Positions 4,601 through 7,697 of a DNA stretch of 7,697 nucleotides are shown here, piece after piece; positions within the stretch are counted from its first letter, which is position 1, and each line of letters begins with the position of its first letter. Source of the stretch: an uncultured Clostridia bacterium (GTDB lineage: Bacteria; Bacillota; Clostridia; Christensenellales; Borkfalkiaceae). The notes below the pieces were generated by a model. The model did not search any database and was not told where the DNA came from. It was given only the letters and a program-made list of their open reading frames with translations. The DNA is taken from positions 1 to 7,697 of the forward strand of contig CAMAHZ010000058.1 of assembly GCA_945834965.1 (NCBI GenBank), given 5' to 3'. A program made the translations under genes and the position numbers.

Positions 4601-7270
4601 GAATATTGAAGTGAAGTTTGCGCCGTCGGTAGAAACTTCGATATCTGTGAAGTCGCCTGCCAGCACTACTCTCTTTATATTAATTTTATATTCCTTTTTG
4701 TTTGCCGCACCCGATTCAGGCGTTACCGTTATGGTATAAGTTTCCGTCTTGGACGTAGTACCAAAGGTGAACGTCTTAGTGCCGGTACCCGTTACCGTAG
4801 CCTTATCGCTTTGGGCGGTTGCCGCTAACGCTATCGTAGCCGTCGTATTACCCGTACTTTCAATCGTATACGTATACGTAAGCGTGTCAGGGTCGAAGGT
4901 TACGCCGCCGTCGTATTCGGTTATAGGCGTACCGTCTACGCTGACGTCGAGCGTCTGCAGTTTGGCGTTAGTGTCCGCCGCACCCCTTGTAATAACGATT
5001 GTATATTCGGCACCCTTATTGCCCGTACCGTTATCGGCAATGCCGTATACCTTTATCGTGGTAGCCGCACCTGCCGTAAGCGCAACCGAGCTTAAGGTGT
5101 GCGCAGTCGTGTTGGCGGTGTGCGTAAACGTCTTGGTCGTGCCGCCCACGTCCGCCTTGAGCGTGGTAAGTATACCGTCGCTGACAGCTTCTATATTAAT
5201 CGTATCGTAATTCTTATAGGGTACGGTGATACTATATGTGGGCTGTGAAGAGTTAAACGAGAAATCAGATATTACGTTTGTACCCTGTTTAAGGGTCATA
5301 GACGTAATCGAGTTCTTCTTTTCTACAAGTTTAATGACGAATTTGTACGTAGTTGCGCCTACGCCGTCTACGTTTGCCTTAAGGTTAAATTCGTTCGTGC
5401 CGAGTGCAAGGGACTTAGTCCACGTGCCTGAGCCACCGGAAATGCTCGTAGCGGTTACGGTTGCACCTTCGCTTGCGGTACCCGTCAATTTAAACGTCGT
5501 GTTTGCAGGATAGGTTGCGGGGTCAAACTCCTTCGTCATCGTATAGGTATTGCTCGCACTGTCGAACGCAGTTCCTGAATCGGTCAAGACGTCTACTGCA
5601 GAGCTACTGCCTATCTGGTATTTTAAATTAGCTATATACCCGGGCTTAAGGTTCTTTGCAACCATAACCTTATAGGTCTTGGTGTTGCCGCCTTGTGCCG
5701 TTACGACTATTGTATACGTCTTAGCCGAACGCTCGGTCGTGGACGAATAAGCCGTGCCGTCGACCGTTGCCGACGAAGTTGCGGCGTTCAAGGTCATATT
5801 AAACTTACCCTTGAAGCCCGATTCTTCACTTAATAAGAAGTAGTAATCAACGCTGTTAGCCGTGGCTTTTGCCGCGTCGTTATTGACGGTGGTACCCGTC
5901 GTTGATTCGGTCATCGTAAACGTCTTTATGGAAGTATCAACGTTGACGACGCTGAACGTAATCGTATACGCCTTTTTAGTAGTGCCGTCTTTTGCCGTGA
6001 CGGTAAGGGTAAGCGTACCGCCGTCCTTAATATTAGTTATAGACGCCTTGGTTGAAATCGTAGTAACGTCGGAAGTACAGTTGTTTGCCGTTACCGCAAC
6101 GCCCGTTGCGCCGTAGCCTGAAAGTATCGTGGGCGTTACGTCGACTGAAGTATTATCGCTGGGGACTTTGACGGTGTAGCTTACAGTTTCCTGCGCAAAC
6201 GTGCCTTGCAATCCCATGCCCGAAACGGAAGCTGCCGAAGCAGGTCGGTTTATGGCTACCGCTAAATTTGATAGTCGCGCATACGAACTCTTTATGACGA
6301 GAGTGTAAGTTTTCGTACTCGCGTCTTCTGCGGTGACGAGAATTTTAACCGTCGTTTCACCACTACTATCTAAGGTTATCGAAGTTTCGGTATCGTTTGT
6401 AAGCGCCGTTGTGGGCGTGCCTGTGCCAACGCAATATTTCATCGTAGCAGCGGCGTCGTTTGCGGCGGCTTTGAACTTAAAGCTTGTACCAGCGTCTGCC
6501 TTTACGTGGGTCATACTGTCGGCAATGGTAACTGCAGTTGTTGCCGAAGTAGTACCGACAGACAAGCTTTTTAAGGTTTTATCCGAGCTGACCTTACCTA
6601 TTCTTACCGTTGCGGAAGTGCAGTTTATTCCGCCGGTAGCGGCAACGTGGTCAACTTGGTTTGCACCCGTGGAGTCATTATACTGCACGGCGTTTGCGTT
6701 AATTTTAGCTACGCCGAACGAAAGGTTGCCTACGCCGTTAGGCGTATCCGACGCAACTTTGACTTTATACTTTATCGTAACCGCTTCATTTGCAGGTAAC
6801 AAATACACGTCTGACTGCGCAAACGAAATTAAAAAACCTTTTTGCGATGCGGCTGCACCGTTTTGATAGCCGCTGTTATTATAATAGGTATATTTATAGT
6901 CGTCGATTTCGGAGTCCCAGTCAAGAAGGTTGGATTCTATTCCATTCGTACCAAACGTCGTATCCAACGAAAAATATTTGTTATTATCGGAAACTGCGCC
7001 GCTTGCATCCATAGGGCTTATCGTAAGACTGATAGCCGTCCACGATAAAGACGACGATTGACCGGGCGTTATCGTTACGGTAAAGGTTATAGTTTCACCC
7101 GCTTCTGCATTTGTCTTATCTGCCGTTACTACAACGTCGGTAACGGACGAAGACGCAGCGTCTGCCGAGAGTGACTTATAACTAAAGATATTACTGCCCA
7201 AAACGCATACAACTATTGCTACTAACGCAAGCAATAGTGAAAATGCAATTTTCTTAATAGATTTGTTCAT
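1604..7270 (-). CDS. Giant membrane-anchored surface protein: cohesin-like domain plus about 15 cadherin-like beta-sandwich domains
   Basis: The protein has 1,888 residues. Residues 1-37 are a signal peptide (basic MNKSIKK, hydrophobic core, cleavage likely near SADA). Residues 41-226 form a cohesin-like/Ig-like beta domain. From 230 on there are successive domains of roughly 90-110 residues that resemble the cadherin-like beta-sandwich family (Pfam PF12733). Typical features are an opening L..L.V..G, a central Y.[IV].VP strand and an ending of the type TYT[IV].I.R. Approximate bounds are 230-327, 332-441, 446-538, 545-648, 654-762, 768-866, 871-971, 976-1085, 1091-1197, 1200-1301, 1306-1411, 1417-1508, 1514-1614, 1618-1726 and 1730-1821. 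The middle nine form a three-fold A-B-C block. One membrane span (about 1825-1851) is followed by RKNNN and a Pro-rich cytoplasmic tail ending PPPIILQLPPQN. There is no LPXTG motif and no catalytic domain. An adhesin, stalk or envelope-structure role is inference. AAGGA (7278-7282) lies 7 nt before the ATG. It is probably co-transcribed with the partial gene upstream. Confidence 0.9.
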   Translation of the reverse strand: MNKSIKKIAFSLLLALVAIVVCVLGSNIFSYKSLSADAASSSVTDVVVTADKTNAEAGETITFTVTITPGQSSSLSWTAISLTISPMDASGAVSDNNKYFSLDTTFGTNGIESNLLDWDSEIDDYKYTYYNNSGYQNGAAASQKGFLISFAQSDVYLLPANEAVTIKYKVKVASDTPNGVGNLSFGVAKINANAVQYNDSTGANQVDHVAATGGINCTSATVRIGKVSSDKTLKSLSVGTTSATTAVTIADSMTHVKADAGTSFKFKAAANDAAATMKYCVGTGTPTTALTNDTETSITLDSSGETTVKILVTAEDASTKTYTLVIKSSYARLSNLAVAINRPASAASVSGMGLQGTFAQETVSYTVKVPSDNTSVDVTPTILSGYGATGVAVTANNCTSDVTTISTKASITNIKDGGTLTLTVTAKDGTTKKAYTITFSVVNVDTSIKTFTMTESTTGTTVNNDAAKATANSVDYYFLLSEESGFKGKFNMTLNAATSSATVDGTAYSSTTERSAKTYTIVVTAQGGNTKTYKVMVAKNLKPGYIANLKYQIGSSSAVDVLTDSGTAFDSASNTYTMTKEFDPATYPANTTFKLTGTASEGATVTATSISGGSGTWTKSLALGTNEFNLKANVDGVGATTYKFVIKLVEKKNSITSMTLKQGTNVISDFSFNSSQPTYSITVPYKNYDTINIEAVSDGILTTLKADVGGTTKTFTHTANTTAHTLSSVALTAGAATTIKVYGIADNGTGNKGAEYTIVITRGAADTNAKLQTLDVSVDGTPITEYDGGVTFDPDTLTYTYTIESTGNTTATIALAATAQSDKATVTGTGTKTFTFGTTSKTETYTITVTPESGAANKKEYKINIKRVVLAGDFTDIEVSTDGANFTSIFSDFDATKSQTISYNVSSVSVGTSFSVKVTLNTPDAKVGSLTGLTKNGDVYVGNLSKFGLNTFKIAATSSLGSALYTINVNLYEDKHDINNITITDSNNAPLSDFTFNSWQDTYSIDLPFTTSFVTVKVTPDGKYNVICETGNKKLTQNGTVYEKKVTLTAGSTTTLVVYGVANNGTGLSSDTTATGTKFTFNFNRAAADSSTTLSQLSVKINGVEKEYKDVIAFNPNVNDYVIEIEKEGTANTATVELTAVPTVTTSTVKCDTVLMTSNSVTKTFTFQNNVEHETTYNFLVTSQSGTTNTYTVTIKRIIIPGDFTALEFAEAGSTFEDVFASSRYDEFEKTYTVDLSTDTVSEGSSIRIKATPTSGATVTASGLNSSSGIWSGKLAHGKNEFSLTAKSATGQATYKFIVNLYENKKDIERITLTSDGATLSTDLFNFSKSQTTYRFTVPYTVKTLKMAVSTDGVYTTVVDELGNTFSKTVPTGRNHERTIDLPEGRVTTLLIRGKSDKDEEGEWYTFEITRDNANADASLKALSVTVGGKPVTFTEGAFNPDVTDYNILVDEASSYTVNINATPTASTSKVTGAGTKTFNLGDSTATQTYPITVTAEDGTERTYNITISQKPIVLDSNYDLTRIVINGNKDYYDDVPAAYNDPVKITVPYSESRVKVVVTPAVVKSQVVIDPALTKSGYLDLPEGETVTLKIYAIAEDGSNSNGEDAYIFEITRLSQGEIVGPDTEIYIDDEEVTSFVLASSDTVLHVLDGYNYKKDKLKFQVDLAYGGTYEIKRISEDGIETVVVGETDTGKFKNVKLDFGTNVFSVDIVSNDGHAKKSAIFVVDRGEPTLEEISSPELPTLKNDFNKDPYSNAYSYSVGSDVDRISLDVEVDKDLFTYDVVGGEKLEYGMNDIIVNIYEKGNGRAAAEPLKTITLSVYREPSNFWLIMFCVTAALALVELIIVIILLARKNNNDGGNEPEFIYASAPAEPQTIAPPPIILQLPPQN
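2735..5638 (-). repeat. Three-fold higher-order A-B-C domain repeat in the giant protein
   Basis: Residues 545-870, 871-1199 and 1200-1512 are three successive blocks of 326, 329 and 313 residues, each made of three beta-sandwich domains of distinct type. Landmarks recur in order. The A start is PGYIANL, AGDFTDI, PGDFTAL. The A-B junction is KLVEKKNSI, NLYEDKHDI, NLYENKKDI. The B strand is TYSITVPY, TYSIDLPF, TYRFTVPY. The C start is LQTLDVSV, LSQLSVKI, LKALSVTV. The C core is TKTFTFG, TKTFTFQ, TKTFNLG. The C end is YKINIKR, YTVTIKR, YNITISQ. Divergence between copies is high, so the duplication is old. Confidence 0.8.
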
Positions 7271-7285
7271 TTGTTTTTCCTTAAC

Positions 7286-7312
7286 ATAGTACAGTTTTTA
7301 AAACTGCACTAT
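7286..7312 (-). other. Intercistronic mRNA hairpin between the partial gene and the giant gene
   Basis: On the minus strand ATAGTGCAGTTTT pairs with AAAACTGTACTAT over 13 bp with a single-base loop position at 7299. The only non-Watson-Crick position is a G-U wobble, which would be an A-C mismatch in plus-strand RNA. This favours formation in the minus-strand transcript. It lies 16 nt after the upstream stop codon and ends 3 nt before the AAGGA site. No U-tract follows, so it looks like a processing, stability or translation-coupling element rather than a full terminator. No convincing promoter is seen in this 58-bp gap. Confidence 0.6.
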
Positions 7313-7328
7313 TAATTTATTGAAAGCT

Positions 7329-7697
7329 TTAATTTGATTTTGCTTTTATACTCATAGTAATCTTTTGAGTAGTAATACCACAATTCGCAGAAACTACAGG
7401 ACTGTTGTTTGTTTCGGTCGTGCCGTTCGTATAATCGTATACGTCCGTTGAATAATCCTTAGAGATAAAAGATATCATATTATAATTACTTTTCGTAATA
7501 CCAAACAAGAAACTATCAACAGGGGTTGAATTATCCTTGACCTTTATAGTTGCGGTTACGACTAATTTTTCCGTAGAAGAAACAGGCGTTGTACCGATAA
7601 AAGCTAAACTAACACGGAAACCGTTTATATCTACGGTGCTATTAAACTTATCATTGGTGTTATTGCAAACTTTGTACTTGGTGCTCTCATGATCGTA
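7329..7697 (-). CDS. 3' end of a secreted cohesin-like domain protein (partial)
   Basis: An open frame enters from the right edge and runs 122 codons to a TAA at 7329-7331; its start lies beyond the window. The visible sequence is Ser/Thr/Asn-rich and beta-like. It aligns with the end of the N-terminal domain of the giant protein next door: FRVSLA against FLISFA, an E followed by a valine-rich strand with KVK, a [T/S]P turn, FGITKSN against FGVAKIN, then ANCGIT.....TMSI against TGGINC...TVRI. From the first F to the G of FG the two differ by only one residue in spacing. The protein stops right after this domain (SIKAKSN) with no membrane span, sortase motif or tail, so it is probably secreted or held by non-covalent contacts. 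Its place 58 bp upstream on the same strand suggests one operon with the giant gene. Export is inferred, as no signal peptide is visible. Confidence 0.8.
   Translation of the reverse strand, partial: YDHESTKYKVCNNTNDKFNSTVDINGFRVSLAFIGTTPVSSTEKLVVTATIKVKDNSTPVDSFLFGITKSNYNMISFISKDYSTDVYDYTNGTTETNNSPVVSANCGITTQKITMSIKAKSN

Noticed and set aside
3462..6866. Long plus-strand open frames opposite the giant gene, such as 3462-3911, 4749-5210 and 6333-6866
   Set aside because: They lie fully inside a well-supported coding sequence, show hydrophobic Val/Ser-rich low-complexity translations expected from the complement of Thr/Asp-rich repeats, and have no recognisable domain.

Overview
This window looks like a chromosomal segment of a Clostridia-type Bacillota (Firmicutes), probably an uncultured host-associated lineage. 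The evidence is a YlmC/YmxH-family PRC-barrel gene (a family tied to endospore formers), Shine-Dalgarno sites of the AAGGA/AGAGG kind, a TTGACG-17-TATATT promoter, AT-rich intergenic DNA and a very large secreted protein of cadherin-like beta-sandwich repeats. The lineage assignment is inference; no rRNA or core marker is present.

Layout. A terminator-like hairpin (10-50) is followed by a plus-strand YlmC/YmxH-like gene (54-518) whose normal PRC-barrel domain carries an unusual Cys/Pro/His tail of repeated DPC[M/S]P units. A strong hairpin at 618-649 separates it from the convergent minus-strand genes and probably terminates in both directions. On the minus strand, read right to left, come: the 3' end of a secreted cohesin-like protein that continues beyond the window (7697-7329); a 1,888-residue surface protein (7270-1604) with signal peptide, cohesin-like domain, about 15 beta-sandwich domains, one membrane span and a short cytoplasmic tail; a 280-bp AT-rich gap (1603-1324) with two perfect TTATCCACA DnaA-box sequences and a good sigma-A promoter; and a 219-residue single-span membrane protein with a Gln/Pro/Met-rich tail (1323-664).

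How the genes may work together. The partial gene and the giant gene share a related cohesin-like domain and are 58 bp apart with only an mRNA hairpin between them, so they look like one transcription unit of cell-surface proteins. The 219-residue protein has its own promoter, but its tail carries PIVVQLPQQ, closely matching PIILQLPPQ at the extreme C-terminus of the giant protein. Both motifs are predicted to be cytoplasmic, which suggests a shared binding partner or a shared membrane assembly. The giant protein's centre is a three-fold repeat of a three-domain block (A-B-C), a higher-order repeat rather than a simple string of identical domains. No enzyme, mobile element, CRISPR array, tRNA or rRNA was recognised.
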